A DNA stretch of 57,500 nucleotides from Rickettsia typhi (GTDB taxonomy: Bacteria > Pseudomonadota > Alphaproteobacteria > Rickettsiales > UBA1997): positions 1 through 57,500 of the forward strand of contig CAMAXU010000007.1 in the NCBI GenBank assembly GCA_945862455.1. The letters run 5' to 3'. The translations under genes and the position numbers were made by a program. The notes under the pieces were generated by a model, which worked only from the letters and a program-made list of their open reading frames with translations, did not search any database and had not been told where the DNA came from. This document shows, piece after piece, positions 9,240 through 18,664 of the stretch (positions are counted from its first letter, which is position 1; each line of letters begins with the position of its first letter).

Positions 9240-10519
9240 TGTCATCATTAGCTGCCAATTCAGAGTTAAAAAAACGCATCTTATTCACAATCTTCATCCT
9301 ACTTGTCTATAGATTTGGTACTTTTGTTCCGATCCCTGGAATCAATATGGAGGTGTTGAAAAGGTTTTTTGATAGTTCTGGTGCTAATATGTTTGGTATG
9401 ATCAATTTATTCTCAGGCGGCGCTCTTGAAAGAATGAGTATTTTTGCTCTGAATATCATGCCTTACATAACTTCTTCAATCATTATGCAGCTTCTAACCT
9501 CGATGTATAAGGGTTTAGAAAACTTGAAGAAAGAAGGTGAGTATGGTCGCGCAAAAATTAATCAATATACTCGTTATCTAACAATTATTCTGGCCTGTTT
9601 TCAGTCAATCGGTGTTTACTACGCACTTTCAAATTCCGATCACAATGCCTTCGTTTCTGACTCTAGTATTTTCATGTGGACAACCTGCGTAAGCTTGGTC
9701 GGAGGAACTGTTATGCTTATGTGGTTCGGTGAAAGAATCACAACTTCAGGAATTGGCAACGGAATTTCTCTAATCATTTTTGTTGGTATCGTTTCTTCCC
9801 TACCTTCAACAATTGTACAAATTTTTGACCTTTCAAAAACCGGAGTTTATTCTTGGTTTACAATAGTTATTTTCTTCCTCGCCTTTGCAGCATTTTTAAT
9901 GCTGGTTTGTTTTGTTGAGAAAACTCATAAACGCATCAAAATTCAATATCCAAATGGCGCAATGATGAAAGCTTCAGGAATGTCTGACTCATCTTTCTTG
10001 CCATTAAAAATTAATATTTCTGGCGTTATTCCTCCAATTTTTGCTAGCTCGATTCTAATGTTTCCGGCGGCATTAGTGCAATTTACTGGAGCTGATGGTG
10101 ACTTCTTAGCATCAACTTTACGCAGAGGAGGTGGGCTTTACCTAATCATATTCTCAGCACTAATTTTATTTTTCTCTTATTTCTATTCTTCAATTATTTT
10201 TAATACCGAAGAAGTTGCCAATAATTTAAAAAAAAGCAACTGCTTCATTCTTGGTGTTCGGCCAGGCACTGCAACCGCTAATTTTCTAGACAAAATTGTT
10301 TCTCGCCTCACCTTAATCGGTGCGGTATATTTAATTTTTGTCTGCGTAACTCCAGAAATTTTAGTTACTCATTATTCAATACCGCTTCACATTGGTGGAA
10401 CCGGAATTTTGATTATGGTAAACGTAGTTTTGGATTTAGTTAACCAAGTTCAATCACATCTTTTTGCTGGTAAATACGGCTCTACTGCTAAAAAAAGAAG
10501 AGTTAGAGTTAGAGCATGA
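9239..10519 (+). CDS. secY: Protein translocase channel subunit SecY
   Basis: 426 residues with about ten hydrophobic segments. It is the pore of the SecYEG translocon in the inner membrane. Signatures include FGTFVPIPGINMEVL, the FSGGALERMSIFALNIMPYI plug/helix-2 region, and GERITTSGIGNGISLIIFVG. The C-terminal cytoplasmic tail ends in basic residues. It overlaps rplO by one base and adk by four (ATGA). Confidence 0.97.
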   Translation: MSSLAANSELKKRILFTIFILLVYRFGTFVPIPGINMEVLKRFFDSSGANMFGMINLFSGGALERMSIFALNIMPYITSSIIMQLLTSMYKGLENLKKEGEYGRAKINQYTRYLTIILACFQSIGVYYALSNSDHNAFVSDSSIFMWTTCVSLVGGTVMLMWFGERITTSGIGNGISLIIFVGIVSSLPSTIVQIFDLSKTGVYSWFTIVIFFLAFAAFLMLVCFVEKTHKRIKIQYPNGAMMKASGMSDSSFLPLKINISGVIPPIFASSILMFPAALVQFTGADGDFLASTLRRGGGLYLIIFSALILFFSYFYSSIIFNTEEVANNLKKSNCFILGVRPGTATANFLDKIVSRLTLIGAVYLIFVCVTPEILVTHYSIPLHIGGTGILIMVNVVLDLVNQVQSHLFAGKYGSTAKKRRVRVRA

Positions 10520-11181
10520 ACATAATTTTCTTAGGCGCTCCTGGATCAGGAAAAGGAACTCAATCATTAATGCTTGCTGGCGAATTAAAAATCCCAGCAA
10601 TTTCAACCGGCGAGGCCCTTCGTAAAGAAGTTGAGCAGCAAAGTGAGATTGGTAAACTTGCTAAATCTTATATGAATTCAGGACAATTAGTTCCTGATAA
10701 AGTCGTAGTGGGTATTATCAAAAACAGGATAATTGAAACAGACTGCCAAAAAGGTTTTATTCTCGATGGCTTTCCAAGAAATATGAATCAGGCAATTGTG
10801 CTTGACGAAATGCTTTTATCGCTAAACAAAAAAATTGAGATCGTTTTCAATTTTGAAGTTGGCGAAGATGTTTTAGTAAAAAGAATTTCCGGACGCTTTT
10901 CCTGTAAAGGATGCGGCACCGTTTATAACCGTTATTTCAAAATTCCTACAAAAGAAGGAACTTGCGATAATTGTGGATCTGATCATTTTGAAAGTAGAAG
11001 TGATGACAATGAAGCGACTGTAAAAAATCGTTTGGAAGTCTATCATAAATCAACCTTCGAATTGATCGGATATTATGAAAAAAAGAACTTGCTTCTTTCA
11101 ATTGACGCCGTAAAAAGCGCACCCCTTGTTTTCAAGGACTTGATCGAAGTAACTTCAAAATTTTCTTCCCAAAATAATTAA
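10516..11181 (+). CDS. adk: Adenylate kinase, zinc-LID type
   Basis: 221 residues. It catalyses ATP + AMP = 2 ADP. The P-loop is GAPGSGKGTQ (about residues 7-16) and the core has GFILDGFPRN. The LID domain carries two cysteine pairs, CKGC and CDNC, the zinc-binding form. The AMP-site motif, usually STGD-x-LR, reads STGEALR, a conservative Asp-to-Glu change. The start overlaps secY by ATGA, the usual alphaproteobacterial secY-adk-rpsM order. Confidence 0.96.
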   Translation: MNIIFLGAPGSGKGTQSLMLAGELKIPAISTGEALRKEVEQQSEIGKLAKSYMNSGQLVPDKVVVGIIKNRIIETDCQKGFILDGFPRNMNQAIVLDEMLLSLNKKIEIVFNFEVGEDVLVKRISGRFSCKGCGTVYNRYFKIPTKEGTCDNCGSDHFESRSDDNEATVKNRLEVYHKSTFELIGYYEKKNLLLSIDAVKSAPLVFKDLIEVTSKFSSQNN

Positions 11182-11202
11182 TTTTTTAAAGAGGGCTTTA
11201 CC

Positions 11203-11583
11203 TTGGCTAGAATCGCTGGCGTGAACATTCCGAAAGAAAAGCGTTTTGTTATCGCTTTAACTTACATCTATGGAATTGGCAGTACTACTGCAAATAAAAT
11301 TTGTCAAAAACTAAAAATTGATCTAACCTTGAGAACTCATCAAGTCAGCGAAGATAAGCTTGCGCAAGTAAGAACTCTTCTTGAAAAAGAATATTCGGTT
11401 CTTGAAGGTGATTTGAGAAGAAAAGTTTCTTCTGACATTAAAAGACTAATGGATATTGGTTGCTATCGTGGCATTAGGCACGTGAAAAAGCTTCCAGTTC
11501 GTGGACAAAGAACTCATACTAACGCTAGAACCCGTAAGGGTAGAGGCGTTGCAATCGCAGGCAAGAAAAAAGCCGTAAAATAA
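11203..11583 (+). CDS. rpsM: 30S ribosomal protein S13
   Basis: 126 residues starting at TTG (11203). This start is supported by GAGGG at 11191-11195, 7 bases upstream, and by the universal N-terminus [14 protein letters not shown]. The C-terminal tail [15 protein letters not shown] reaches the P-site tRNA. It begins the alpha-operon segment with rpsK, rpoA and rplQ; there is no rpmJ upstream. Confidence 0.97.
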   Translation: MARIAGVNIPKEKRFVIALTYIYGIGSTTANKICQKLKIDLTLRTHQVSEDKLAQVRTLLEKEYSVLEGDLRRKVSSDIKRLMDIGCYRGIRHVKKLPVRGQRTHTNARTRKGRGVAIAGKKKAVK

Positions 11584-11592
11584 TTTAAAACT

Positions 11593-12009
11593 ATGACTGA
11601 AACTAAAGCTCAATCTGGCGATAAAAAGTCAGTTTCTAAAACTTCCAGCAAAAAAAAGAAAAACATTGTTAATGGTGTAGTCCACGTTTTTGCTAGCTTT
11701 AACAATACAATTATTTCCATCTCTGATACGAACGGAAACATCATCTGTTGGTCATCGGCTGGAAAGCATGGTTTTAGAGGATCTAGAAAAGCTACTCCTT
11801 ACGCCGCACAAGTTGCAACCACTCATGCGATCAACTTTGCGAAAGAATGTGGTTTGCAAAATGTCCTAGTCGAAATTAAAGGACCAGGAGTTGGTCGCGA
11901 AGCTTCACTTCGCGCTATTCAAGCTGCTGGTGTTAACGTTACTTTAATAACGGACATTACTTACCATCCGCATAACGGATGCCGTCCTGCCAAAAGACGT
12001 CGCGTATAA
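11593..12009 (+). CDS. rpsK: 30S ribosomal protein S11
   Basis: 138 residues with a serine/lysine-rich N-terminal extension before the conserved core. Core motifs are [19 protein letters not shown] and [17 protein letters not shown], and it ends [15 protein letters not shown]11 forms part of the 30S platform near the mRNA exit. A 50-base gap follows before rpoA. Confidence 0.97.
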   Translation: MTETKAQSGDKKSVSKTSSKKKKNIVNGVVHVFASFNNTIISISDTNGNIICWSSAGKHGFRGSRKATPYAAQVATTHAINFAKECGLQNVLVEIKGPGVGREASLRAIQAAGVNVTLITDITYHPHNGCRPAKRRRV

Positions 12010-12059
12010 TTCTTAAAAAATCTTTTTTCGAATTTTTTAACCAAAATATTTTACAAAAT

Positions 12060-13088
12060 ATGGCAATTCTAAAAGAAAGCTGGCATTTACTTACCAAACC
12101 TAGCTCGATCGTTGTTAAAGATGGTTATGATAACGTTACTAAGTCAGTAGTTGTTATGGAGCCTTTCGCCAGAGGTTTTGGCAACACTTTGGGTAATGCT
12201 CTTAGAAGAGTTTTATTATCTTCAATCAATGGCTTTGCCGTTACTTCAGTAAAAATCGAAGGTGTTCTTCATGAATATAGCGCAATTGACGGCGTTAAAG
12301 AAGATGTTCTTGATATTATAATGAATTTGAAATCTCTAGCTGTTACCAAGGGTGACTCTTCTGCATCGGTTCTGAAGCTTTCTTCAAACAAACCAGGTCC
12401 AGTTTACGCTGGTTCAATCGAAACTCCAGCTGGTGTTGAGATAGTTAATAAAGATTTATTGATATGCACTTTGAATAAAGGTGCTAAAATTGATATGCAA
12501 ATGGTTGTTGAATGCGACAAAGGCTATGTTGTTGCTGAGCAAGGTTCAAAAAATGATCGCGGTGTTGGAACTATCGTGGTTGATGCTATGTTCAGCCCAG
12601 TTAAAAAAGTTTCTTACCGAGTTGAAAATGCTCGCGTTGGACAAATCACCGACTTCGATAAATTAATCATGGAAGTTGATACTAACGGCACCATCACTCC
12701 ACAAGATGCGATCGGTGTTGCTGCAAAAATTTTGCAAGAACAGCTTCAAGTATTTATTAATTTTGATGTTGAAAAAATCGACGCTCCAGTTCGCAAAGAA
12801 ATTGATATCGAGCCAGAATTTAACAAGAACCTTCTTAAAACAATTGATGAATTAGAGCTTTCGGTTCGTTCATATAATTGCTTGAAAAACGAAAACATCA
12901 TCTATGTAGGTGACCTGGTTTCTAGAAGTGAAGCCGAAATGCTTAAAACTGCTAACTTTGGTAGAAAATCTCTCAATGAATTAAAAGAAAATCTTAAAGC
13001 CATGGGTCTTGGTTTCGGTATGAAACTTGTTAATTGGCCACCAAAAAACATGGACGATTTGCTTAAGATGAAAAATAAGGAGTTCTAA
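12060..13088 (+). CDS. rpoA: RNA polymerase alpha subunit
   Basis: 342 residues from the ATG at 12060. The frame is open upstream to 11979 inside rpsK, but conservation begins at WHLLTKPSSIVV. The N-terminal domain has EPFARGFGNTLGNALRRVLL, the dimerisation and beta-contact region. The C-terminal domain (about residues 250-325) has ELELSVRSYNCLKNENI and GRKSLNELKENLKAMG, the helix-hairpin-helix that touches UP elements. rplQ follows after 2 bases. Confidence 0.97.
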   Translation: MAILKESWHLLTKPSSIVVKDGYDNVTKSVVVMEPFARGFGNTLGNALRRVLLSSINGFAVTSVKIEGVLHEYSAIDGVKEDVLDIIMNLKSLAVTKGDSSASVLKLSSNKPGPVYAGSIETPAGVEIVNKDLLICTLNKGAKIDMQMVVECDKGYVVAEQGSKNDRGVGTIVVDAMFSPVKKVSYRVENARVGQITDFDKLIMEVDTNGTITPQDAIGVAAKILQEQLQVFINFDVEKIDAPVRKEIDIEPEFNKNLLKTIDELELSVRSYNCLKNENIIYVGDLVSRSEAEMLKTANFGRKSLNELKENLKAMGLGFGMKLVNWPPKNMDDLLKMKNKEF

Positions 13089-13090
13089 AA

Positions 13091-13510
13091 ATGAAACATG
13101 GAATTAAAGGCAGAAAACTTAGTAGAAATACCGCGCACAGAAAAGCTTTGCTGCGTAATTTATCTTTAGCTTTCTTAAAACATGAATTGATCAAAACTAC
13201 TTTACCAAAAGCAAAAGAAATCAAATCATTTGTTGAAAAAGTTATTACTTTATCAAAAATCGATTCTTTGGCAAACCGTCGCTTGGCAATCTCAATTCTC
13301 GGTAATCAAGAAATTATTGATAAATTGTTTAAAGAAATCGGGCCAAGAGTTTCCAACAGAAACGGTGGCTACACTAGAATAATGAAATTCGGTTTTAGAA
13401 CAGGTGATAAAGCTCCAATGGCTATCATGGAATTGGTTGATAGAGTTACCGAAGAGCAATCTGTCGAACAGCCAAAAAAAGAAAAAAAAGCAGCTAAAAA
13501 AGCCGCATAA
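13091..13510 (+). CDS. rplQ: 50S ribosomal protein L17
   Basis: 139 residues. It starts MKHGIKGRKLSRNTAHRKAL and has GGYTRIMKFGFRTGDKAPMA, both diagnostic. The C-terminus ends in a low-complexity lysine/alanine tail, common in L17 of low-GC genomes. It is the last gene of the ribosomal block; no clear intrinsic terminator was found after it. Confidence 0.96.
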   Translation: MKHGIKGRKLSRNTAHRKALLRNLSLAFLKHELIKTTLPKAKEIKSFVEKVITLSKIDSLANRRLAISILGNQEIIDKLFKEIGPRVSNRNGGYTRIMKFGFRTGDKAPMAIMELVDRVTEEQSVEQPKKEKKAAKKAA

Positions 13511-13527
13511 CACATTCTCATGAAAAC

Positions 13528-13555
13528 TTGGGTTAGTTTTAAATTGACCTAAATT
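13528..13555 (+). promoter_or_regulatory. Candidate promoter for rplS
   Basis: TTGGGT (13528-13533) and TAAATT (13550-13555) are 16 bases apart in the 71-base rplQ-rplS gap, ending 26 bases before the rplS ATG. The same GACCTAAATT string occurs at the promoter near the right end of the window (57396-57405). The -35 match is only TTG, so this is a moderate candidate. Confidence 0.45.
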
Positions 13556-13581
13556 AGAGAAAATTTTTAAGAAAAAGATTT

Positions 13582-14001
13582 ATGAAAAATTTCATTTTAG
13601 ACTTTGCCAAAGCTCAAACTGCCAGAATTCAAGAACTTCGAGGTTTTGAATTGCCAAAATTTAAAGTTGGCGACACTGTTAGTGTGAAATATAAAATCAC
13701 CGAAGGCGCAAATACTCGTATCCAAGCCTTTAACGGCGTTGTAATTGCAAGAACTAAGCATGAAACAAACTATGCTGCAACTTTCACGGTTAGAAAAATC
13801 AGCAGCGGAATTGGCGTGGAAAGAAAATTCCCTTTATATTCTCCATTACTAGCTGGAGTTGAAGTTCTGAAGCAAGGCGTTGTTCGTAGAGCAAAACTTT
13901 ATTACTTGCGTACCCTTACTGGTAAAGCTTCTAGAATCAAAGAAAAACTTGATTTCATTGACCATTCAGTTGAGGGAAAAGCTTCGGATGCAAATTCTTA
14001 A
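13582..14001 (+). CDS. rplS: 50S ribosomal protein L19
   Basis: 139 residues. L19 lies at the 30S-50S interface. Recognised by the SH3-like core [29 protein letters not shown] and [12 protein letters not shown]. Usual partners rimM and trmD are not adjacent; here it stands alone behind the ribosomal block, with its own promoter candidate and a strong terminator 30 bases after its stop. Confidence 0.96.
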   Translation: MKNFILDFAKAQTARIQELRGFELPKFKVGDTVSVKYKITEGANTRIQAFNGVVIARTKHETNYAATFTVRKISSGIGVERKFPLYSPLLAGVEVLKQGVVRRAKLYYLRTLTGKASRIKEKLDFIDHSVEGKASDANS

Positions 14002-14419
14002 GCTAATAAAATCTAGATCACTTGATTATAAAAAGGGCGGAAAGTTAATCTTTCTGCCCTTTTTTCTGTTTGCAATTTCTTGCGCCGGAAATTCATCAAA
14101 ATATGGTCGAGTAACTTTGCACAATACTGCAGATAAAAATTCTTTTGTTTTTTCTGCGAGTGAAGAATTTACCAAAGTTAATGTTGCTTCACCAAAAGAT
14201 AAAAAATTCCCCAAAATGACCCAAGCTGAAGCTAAACTTTTGACTAATTTGCTTAAAGAGCAAAAATATTGTCTTGATGATTCAGGTTATCCAAGCTTCA
14301 TCATCACGTCACGCCAGGAAAAAATTTATGATATGACATTTGCTCACTTAATTGAGCAAAATTACAATGCTCGTCCAATTGCGCCGCGAATGTATTTTGG
14401 TCAGTGTAAAAAAGAATAA
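13988..14419 (+). CDS. Putative lipoprotein of unknown function
   Basis: 143 residues if started at the ATG at 13988, which overlaps the rplS stop by 14 bases. The basic N-terminus is followed by the hydrophobic stretch [12 protein letters not shown] and a cysteine at residue 32, a plausible lipobox. The mature part is polar, with no recognised domain and two more cysteines. The start region is crossed by the rplS terminator, so expression would need readthrough or anti-termination. No alternative ATG or TTG start keeps the signal peptide. No family is recognised. Confidence 0.6.
   Translation: MQILKLIKSRSLDYKKGGKLIFLPFFLFAISCAGNSSKYGRVTLHNTADKNSFVFSASEEFTKVNVASPKDKKFPKMTQAEAKLLTNLLKEQKYCLDDSGYPSFIITSRQEKIYDMTFAHLIEQNYNARPIAPRMYFGQCKKE
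14031..14070 (+). terminator. Strong intrinsic terminator after rplS
   Basis: A 14-bp stem (14031-14044 with 14050-14063, one G-U pair) around the 5-base loop TTAAT, with a run of Ts in and after the right arm. It is one of the best terminators in the window. Its right arm also encodes the hydrophobic part of the lipoprotein signal peptide. Confidence 0.85.
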
Positions 14420-14433
14420 TCTTCTCTGTTAAG

Positions 14434-14460
14434 GATTTCAAATTTAAGAAATTGGAAATC
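14434..14460. other. AT-rich hairpin upstream of a small membrane gene
   Basis: Arms 14434-14445 and 14449-14460 pair over 12 positions with one mismatch around the loop AAG. An AT-rich stretch follows. It lies between the lipoprotein stop and the 14487 start and could end the lipoprotein transcript or be chance in AT-rich DNA. Confidence 0.35.
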
Positions 14461-14486
14461 AATTTTAATTTAATTTATTTACGATC

Positions 14487-14822
14487 ATGAATAACATAAT
14501 GTCTTTTATGGTAATGAGGACAATCTTCATTTTTGCCTCAACTGCTTTTTCAATTCTTGTTGTTATGCTGGTTCTAAATATCATCACTGTTGATGAGGTT
14601 GCTGTTATTCTTAAGATGTCGCCTGAGGCAACAAATGCCCTAAAACTTGTGTTATCAAGAGTTCAAGAAGTTTCGGGAAATATTATCGACATAATATCGC
14701 AACTGCTAACTAAATTATTTAGCTGGGCTGGTGTTGATGTTGATTTAAGTAAAATCAAAGTTGATGTTCATCAAGGCGCTGGTAGCTCTGTTGCGGCAGA
14801 TCCCGTAGCTCCAAATAAATAG
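14487..14822 (+). CDS. Small single-helix membrane protein, unknown
   Basis: 111 residues. Residues ~12-33 (rich in F, I, V, L) form one strong membrane helix near the N-terminus, followed by a mostly amphipathic region (residues ~50-95) and a short A/P-rich tail. No cysteine or enzymatic motif is seen. It lies 16 bases upstream of ubiB on the same strand and is probably co-transcribed. The family is not recognised. Confidence 0.6.
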   Translation: MNNIMSFMVMRTIFIFASTAFSILVVMLVLNIITVDEVAVILKMSPEATNALKLVLSRVQEVSGNIIDIISQLLTKLFSWAGVDVDLSKIKVDVHQGAGSSVAADPVAPNK

Positions 14823-14838
14823 GCAACCATAAAAACAA

Positions 14839-16131
14839 GTGATCCCGATTCTAAACTTTTTCAGGCTACTCGCTTTATTTTTGCTTTGTTTAACAATCTA
14901 TCTATTTGATAAAAATAAAGCGGTTTATTATTTTTTAAAATTCGCTGGTCCTTCATTTATAAAGCTTGGTCAAATTCTGTCGGTACGACCCGATCTGGTC
15001 GGAGAAGAGATGGCAAAAATTCTTTCGAGTTTTCAAGATCGCCTTCCTCCATTTCCCCAATCTATTGTTAAAGAAATTCTTACTCATGAATTTGGTCCTC
15101 AGGCTGAAAATTTTTTTGCGGAATTTAATTTTACTCCAGTTGCATCAGCCTCAATTGCTCAAGTTCACAAAGCAAAATTAAAAGACGGAACCGATGTTGC
15201 TGTAAAAATCTTGCGTCCTCAAATTGCTAGAATCATGAATCGCGATATTCACACTTTACGATTATTGATAAAAATCATCTCCTGCTTTTCTAAATATTTA
15301 GCCAAAAGCTTTTTAGATGTTGCTCGCCTTCTAAAACAAGTGTCGCGCGACGAACTTGATCTTTTGCGCGAAGCTGCAAACGCCTCACGCTTAAAAGAAG
15401 ATTTACAAGGTCTTGAAGGCTTTTATGTGCCAAAAATTTTCTGGAAAGATTCAACTTCCAAAGTTTTGGTTTTAGAGTGGTTGAACGGAATTCCTTTTTC
15501 TAATAGCAAAGCTATCGCGGAATCAAAATTTGATAAAAAACAAATCGCCAGAAATTTTGTAATTAGTTATTTTGAGCAAGTTTATACTCACGGTTTTTTT
15601 CACGCCGACATGCATCCGGGCAATCTATTCTTGCTCAGAAGTGGTGATATTGGCGTAGTTGATTTTGGTATCATGGGAAAAATCGATAAAAAAACCCGCA
15701 TCGCGATTGCGGAAATTTTAATCGGCTTTTTACAGCGCGATTATAAAAGAATTGCAGAAATCCACATTGAAATCGGTTTAGTGCCTCCCAGAACTAATGT
15801 TGATGAGTTGGCATTGTCATGTCGCAAAATTGGTGAAACTATTGTCGGAAGCTCGGTAAAAGATGTTTCTGTAGCACAACTTTTGACTAATTTAATTATC
15901 ATGACTCGCGATTATAAAATGGTAACGCGTCCGGAATTATTATTGTTGCAGAAAACCCTGCTTCTAGTTGAAGGTGTTGGCATGACTCTCGATCCAAATT
16001 TAAATATTTGGGATTTAGCGCGTCCGTGGGTAAAAAAATGGGCAAAAAAAAATATTGGTTTTGATGCTAAAATCCGCGATTCAATTCTCGATTTAATTAC
16101 ACTGGGCAGAAAGTTTTTAAGAGAGCTTTAA
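14839..16131 (+). CDS. ubiB: UbiB/ABC1-family atypical kinase-like protein (ubiquinone biosynthesis)
   Basis: 430 residues from a GTG start. It has the family-specific KxGQ motif (KLGQ, residues 42-45), the A-rich loop SASIAQVHKAKL in place of a P-loop, the VAVKILRP lysine strand, the ELDLLREAANASRL helix, HADMHPGNLF and the metal-binding DFG. The family is an ATPase that assists lipid ubiquinone intermediates at the inner membrane. An N-terminal hydrophobic segment (residues ~4-22) is present. The two C-terminal membrane helices of the 546-residue E. coli protein are missing, so anchoring may differ. Confidence 0.93.
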   Translation: MIPILNFFRLLALFLLCLTIYLFDKNKAVYYFLKFAGPSFIKLGQILSVRPDLVGEEMAKILSSFQDRLPPFPQSIVKEILTHEFGPQAENFFAEFNFTPVASASIAQVHKAKLKDGTDVAVKILRPQIARIMNRDIHTLRLLIKIISCFSKYLAKSFLDVARLLKQVSRDELDLLREAANASRLKEDLQGLEGFYVPKIFWKDSTSKVLVLEWLNGIPFSNSKAIAESKFDKKQIARNFVISYFEQVYTHGFFHADMHPGNLFLLRSGDIGVVDFGIMGKIDKKTRIAIAEILIGFLQRDYKRIAEIHIEIGLVPPRTNVDELALSCRKIGETIVGSSVKDVSVAQLLTNLIIMTRDYKMVTRPELLLLQKTLLLVEGVGMTLDPNLNIWDLARPWVKKWAKKNIGFDAKIRDSILDLITLGRKFLREL

Positions 16132-16155
16132 TTTTTAACTGACGAGGAGTTTTGA

Positions 16156-18030
16156 ATGACATTTAAAATTTCATCAAAAGAGCAATATCTTGAGCAATAT
16201 CAATCGTCAATTCAAGATCCGCAAAAATTTTGGTCAGAAATTGCCGATAATTTTTTCTGGTTTGAAAAATGGCAAAAAACCATGAATTGCGATTTATCAA
16301 AAGCACAAATTTCTTGGTTTGAAAATGCTAAAACTAATATTTCTTATAATTGCCTCGACCGCCATTTGGAAAAGCTGGGCGATAAAATTGCCATCATTTG
16401 GGAATCGAATGACCCAAATATTGAAAGTCAAAAAATCACTTACAAAGAACTCTATGAACAAACTTGTCAATTCTCTAATTTATTGCTTGCACGCGGTATA
16501 AAAAAAGGCGATCGAGTTTGTATTTACATGCCAATGATTTTACAAAGCGCAATTGCAATGCTTGCTTGCGCTAGAATTGGGGCGGTTCATTCTGTGGTTT
16601 TCGCCGGTTTTTCAGCGCAGGCTTTGGCAGGAAGAATTCAGGATTGCGCTGCCAAAATGCTGATTACTTCTGATTTACTTGTTCGCGGTGACAAAAAAAT
16701 TGAGCTTTTTAAAATTGCTAAAGAAGCTTTAACACAATGCGCAAATGTTGAATCGGTGATAGTCTATCAAAGATCACAACAAGAAATTTCGGGCAAAAAT
16801 ATTCTCATTTGGCAAGACGAAATCAAAAAATATAAAAGCATAAATAAAGCTGAAATTATCGATTCTAACGATCCACTTTTTATCTTATACACATCTGGCT
16901 CAACCGGAAAACCAAAAGGCATTTTACACGCAACGGCGGGTTATATGGTTTACGTCGGATATTCTTTTCAAAATGTTTTTCAATATCAGCAAGATGATAT
17001 CTATTTTAGCAGCGCCGATATTGGCTGGATAACGGGTCACAGTTATTTGATCTATGGTCCGCTTTTAAACGGTGCTACAAGTCTAATGTTTGAAGGAATA
17101 CCAACTTATCCTACAGCCAGCCGCTTCTGGGAGGTTATAAAAAAACATAAAGTTAATATTTTTTACACCGCGCCAACCGCAATTCGTTCTTTAATGCAAA
17201 AAGGTGATAAGTTTATTGAAGGACAAGATTTGTCTTCGTTAAAAACTTTGGGATCAGTCGGAGAGCCAATAAATGAAGAAGCTTGGCAATGGTATTTTGA
17301 AAAAGTCGGCAATAAAAAATGTCCGATTGTGGATACTTGGTGGCAAACAGAAACCGGTGGGATTTTAATTTCAACAATGGCTGACATTACCCAAAGCAAG
17401 CCATCTTATGCTGGTTTGCCGCTTCCTGGAATTAAGCCAATTTTATTCGATGATTTAGGAAAAGAAATTACTCAAAAAAACAAAAGCGGAAACTTATGTT
17501 TCTCACAACCTTGGCCAGGTATGACCCAAGGTATTTGGGGTAACGATGAAAAATTTTTTCAAACTTATTACGACCAATTTCCTGATTATTATTTTTCAGG
17601 AGATGCCGCATTTATTGATGAAAATGGTCTTTACCGAATTAATGGCAGAATTGACGATGTAATTAAAGTTTCAGGACATCGCCTTGGAACTGCAGAAATT
17701 GAAAATGCTATCAATTCGCATAAGAATGTTTCTGAATCAGCTGTAATTGGCGTTCCTCACGATATTAAGGGCGAAGTAATTCATGCTTTTGTAATTACAA
17801 AAAATAATGTCAAAAATATCGAAAATGAAATTATGGGTTTAATTCAAAAGCAGATTGGCTCAATTGCTAAGCCAGAAAAAATTTCCTTTGTTTCTGATTT
17901 GCCCAAAACTCGCTCCGGAAAAATCATGCGTCGTATTATAAAAAAAATAGTTGCGGGAGAAAAAGATTTGGGAGATGTTGCGACCCTTGTTAATCCTGAA
18001 GTCATCGAACAGTTAAAAAAATTACAATAA
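16156..18030 (+). CDS. acs: Acetyl-CoA synthetase (AMP-forming)
   Basis: 624 residues. It activates acetate with ATP and CoA. The adenylate-forming motif is [29 protein letters not shown] holds the tryptophan that favours acetate over longer acids, and [11 protein letters not shown] near the C-terminus contains the catalytic lysine that is also the acetylation site in Salmonella Acs. GAGGAG at 16144-16149, 6 bases before the ATG, is an unusually good ribosome-binding site for this window. The stop overlaps the panD start by one base. Propionyl-CoA synthetase is a less likely alternative. Confidence 0.93.
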   Translation: MTFKISSKEQYLEQYQSSIQDPQKFWSEIADNFFWFEKWQKTMNCDLSKAQISWFENAKTNISYNCLDRHLEKLGDKIAIIWESNDPNIESQKITYKELYEQTCQFSNLLLARGIKKGDRVCIYMPMILQSAIAMLACARIGAVHSVVFAGFSAQALAGRIQDCAAKMLITSDLLVRGDKKIELFKIAKEALTQCANVESVIVYQRSQQEISGKNILIWQDEIKKYKSINKAEIIDSNDPLFILYTSGSTGKPKGILHATAGYMVYVGYSFQNVFQYQQDDIYFSSADIGWITGHSYLIYGPLLNGATSLMFEGIPTYPTASRFWEVIKKHKVNIFYTAPTAIRSLMQKGDKFIEGQDLSSLKTLGSVGEPINEEAWQWYFEKVGNKKCPIVDTWWQTETGGILISTMADITQSKPSYAGLPLPGIKPILFDDLGKEITQKNKSGNLCFSQPWPGMTQGIWGNDEKFFQTYYDQFPDYYFSGDAAFIDENGLYRINGRIDDVIKVSGHRLGTAEIENAINSHKNVSESAVIGVPHDIKGEVIHAFVITKNNVKNIENEIMGLIQKQIGSIAKPEKISFVSDLPKTRSGKIMRRIIKKIVAGEKDLGDVATLVNPEVIEQLKKLQ

Positions 18031-18380
18031 TGCAACTCACACTTTTAAAAGCTAAAATACATCGCGCAACCGTTACTAAAGCCGATCTTCACTACGAAGG
18101 ATCAATTTCAATTGATACTGATTTACTTACCGCGGCAGGAATTTTGGTTCATGAAAAAGTTGATGTTTTAAACATTAATAATGGCGAGCGTTTTACGACT
18201 TATACAATTCCAGCTCAAGCTGGTTCAGGTGCGATTCAAGTTAATGGCGCGGCAGCAAGAAAAGTTCATGCCGGCGATCATGTGATTATTATTTCTTATG
18301 CTTCGTTTGAAGAAGAAGAGGCGAGAAAATATAAGCCAACCATTATTTTGGTGGATGACCATAATCGTCCGAAGAAATAG
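18030..18380 (+). CDS. panD: Aspartate 1-decarboxylase
   Basis: 116 residues, family length. It makes beta-alanine for pantothenate and CoA. The self-cleavage site Gly24-Ser25 in HYEGSISID is intact, so the pyruvoyl cofactor can form. The [11 protein letters not shown] strand and the NGAAAR segment are typical. It is coupled to acs through TAATG, linking CoA precursor supply to a CoA-consuming enzyme. No panB or panC is in the window. Confidence 0.95.
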   Translation: MQLTLLKAKIHRATVTKADLHYEGSISIDTDLLTAAGILVHEKVDVLNINNGERFTTYTIPAQAGSGAIQVNGAAARKVHAGDHVIIISYASFEEEEARKYKPTIILVDDHNRPKK

Positions 18381-18394
18381 TAGAACACAACCAC

Positions 18395-18423
18395 TTGCAA
18401 TTAAAAAAACCAACCTTTAAGGT
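18395..18423 (+). promoter_or_regulatory. Candidate promoter for rpmH-rnpA with GC-rich discriminator
   Basis: TTGCAA (18395-18400) and TAAGGT (18418-18423) with a 17-base spacer, followed at once by GCGCCGC and CTCTTTGGA. This downstream block closely matches the one after the promoter at 57378-57405 (GCGCCGC, TCCTTCGGA). A GC-rich discriminator is typical of promoters controlled by growth rate and ppGpp. The leader to the rpmH ATG is about 55 bases. Confidence 0.5.
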
Positions 18424-18487
18424 GCGCCGCCTCTTTGGACGTACCCCCCAAAAAAAACAAGAAATCTCTTAAATATTTAGGTGAATT

Positions 18488-18622
18488 ATGAAAAGAACTT
18501 GGCAGCCGAGCAAAATCGTGCGCAAAAGAAGACACGGTTTTAGATCTAGAATGGCAACAGTTGGCGGACGTAAAGTTCTTGCCCGTCGTCGCTTAAAAGG
18601 TCGCGCATCTTTATCGGTTTAA
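18488..18622 (+). CDS. rpmH: 50S ribosomal protein L34
   Basis: 44 residues, universal length. It reads [20 protein letters not shown] at the start and ends in the basic [13 protein letters not shown]34 is a late 50S protein. rpmH lies directly upstream of rnpA, the conserved bacterial arrangement. Confidence 0.97.
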   Translation: MKRTWQPSKIVRKRRHGFRSRMATVGGRKVLARRRLKGRASLSV

Positions 18623-18628
18623 ATTTAT

Positions 18629-18660
18629 AAGGCTGGCCAACGGGTCAGCCTTTACCTCTT
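18629..18660 (+). terminator. Stem-loop between rpmH and rnpA (attenuator or weak terminator)
   Basis: AAGGCTGGCC (18629-18638) pairs with GGTCAGCCTT (18643-18652) over 10 bp, one a G-U pair, around the tetraloop AACG. A short pyrimidine-rich run (TACCTCTTTT) follows. It ends 12 bases before the rnpA start. A partial terminator here would explain high L34 and low RnpA output from one transcript, as known elsewhere. Confidence 0.6.
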
Positions 18661-18664
18661 TTCG

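Noticed and set aside
12013-12040. Inverted repeat in the rpsK-rpoA gap
   Set aside because: The 9-bp stem is built only of A-T pairs and is likely to occur by chance in such AT-rich sequence; not a credible terminator inside the operon.
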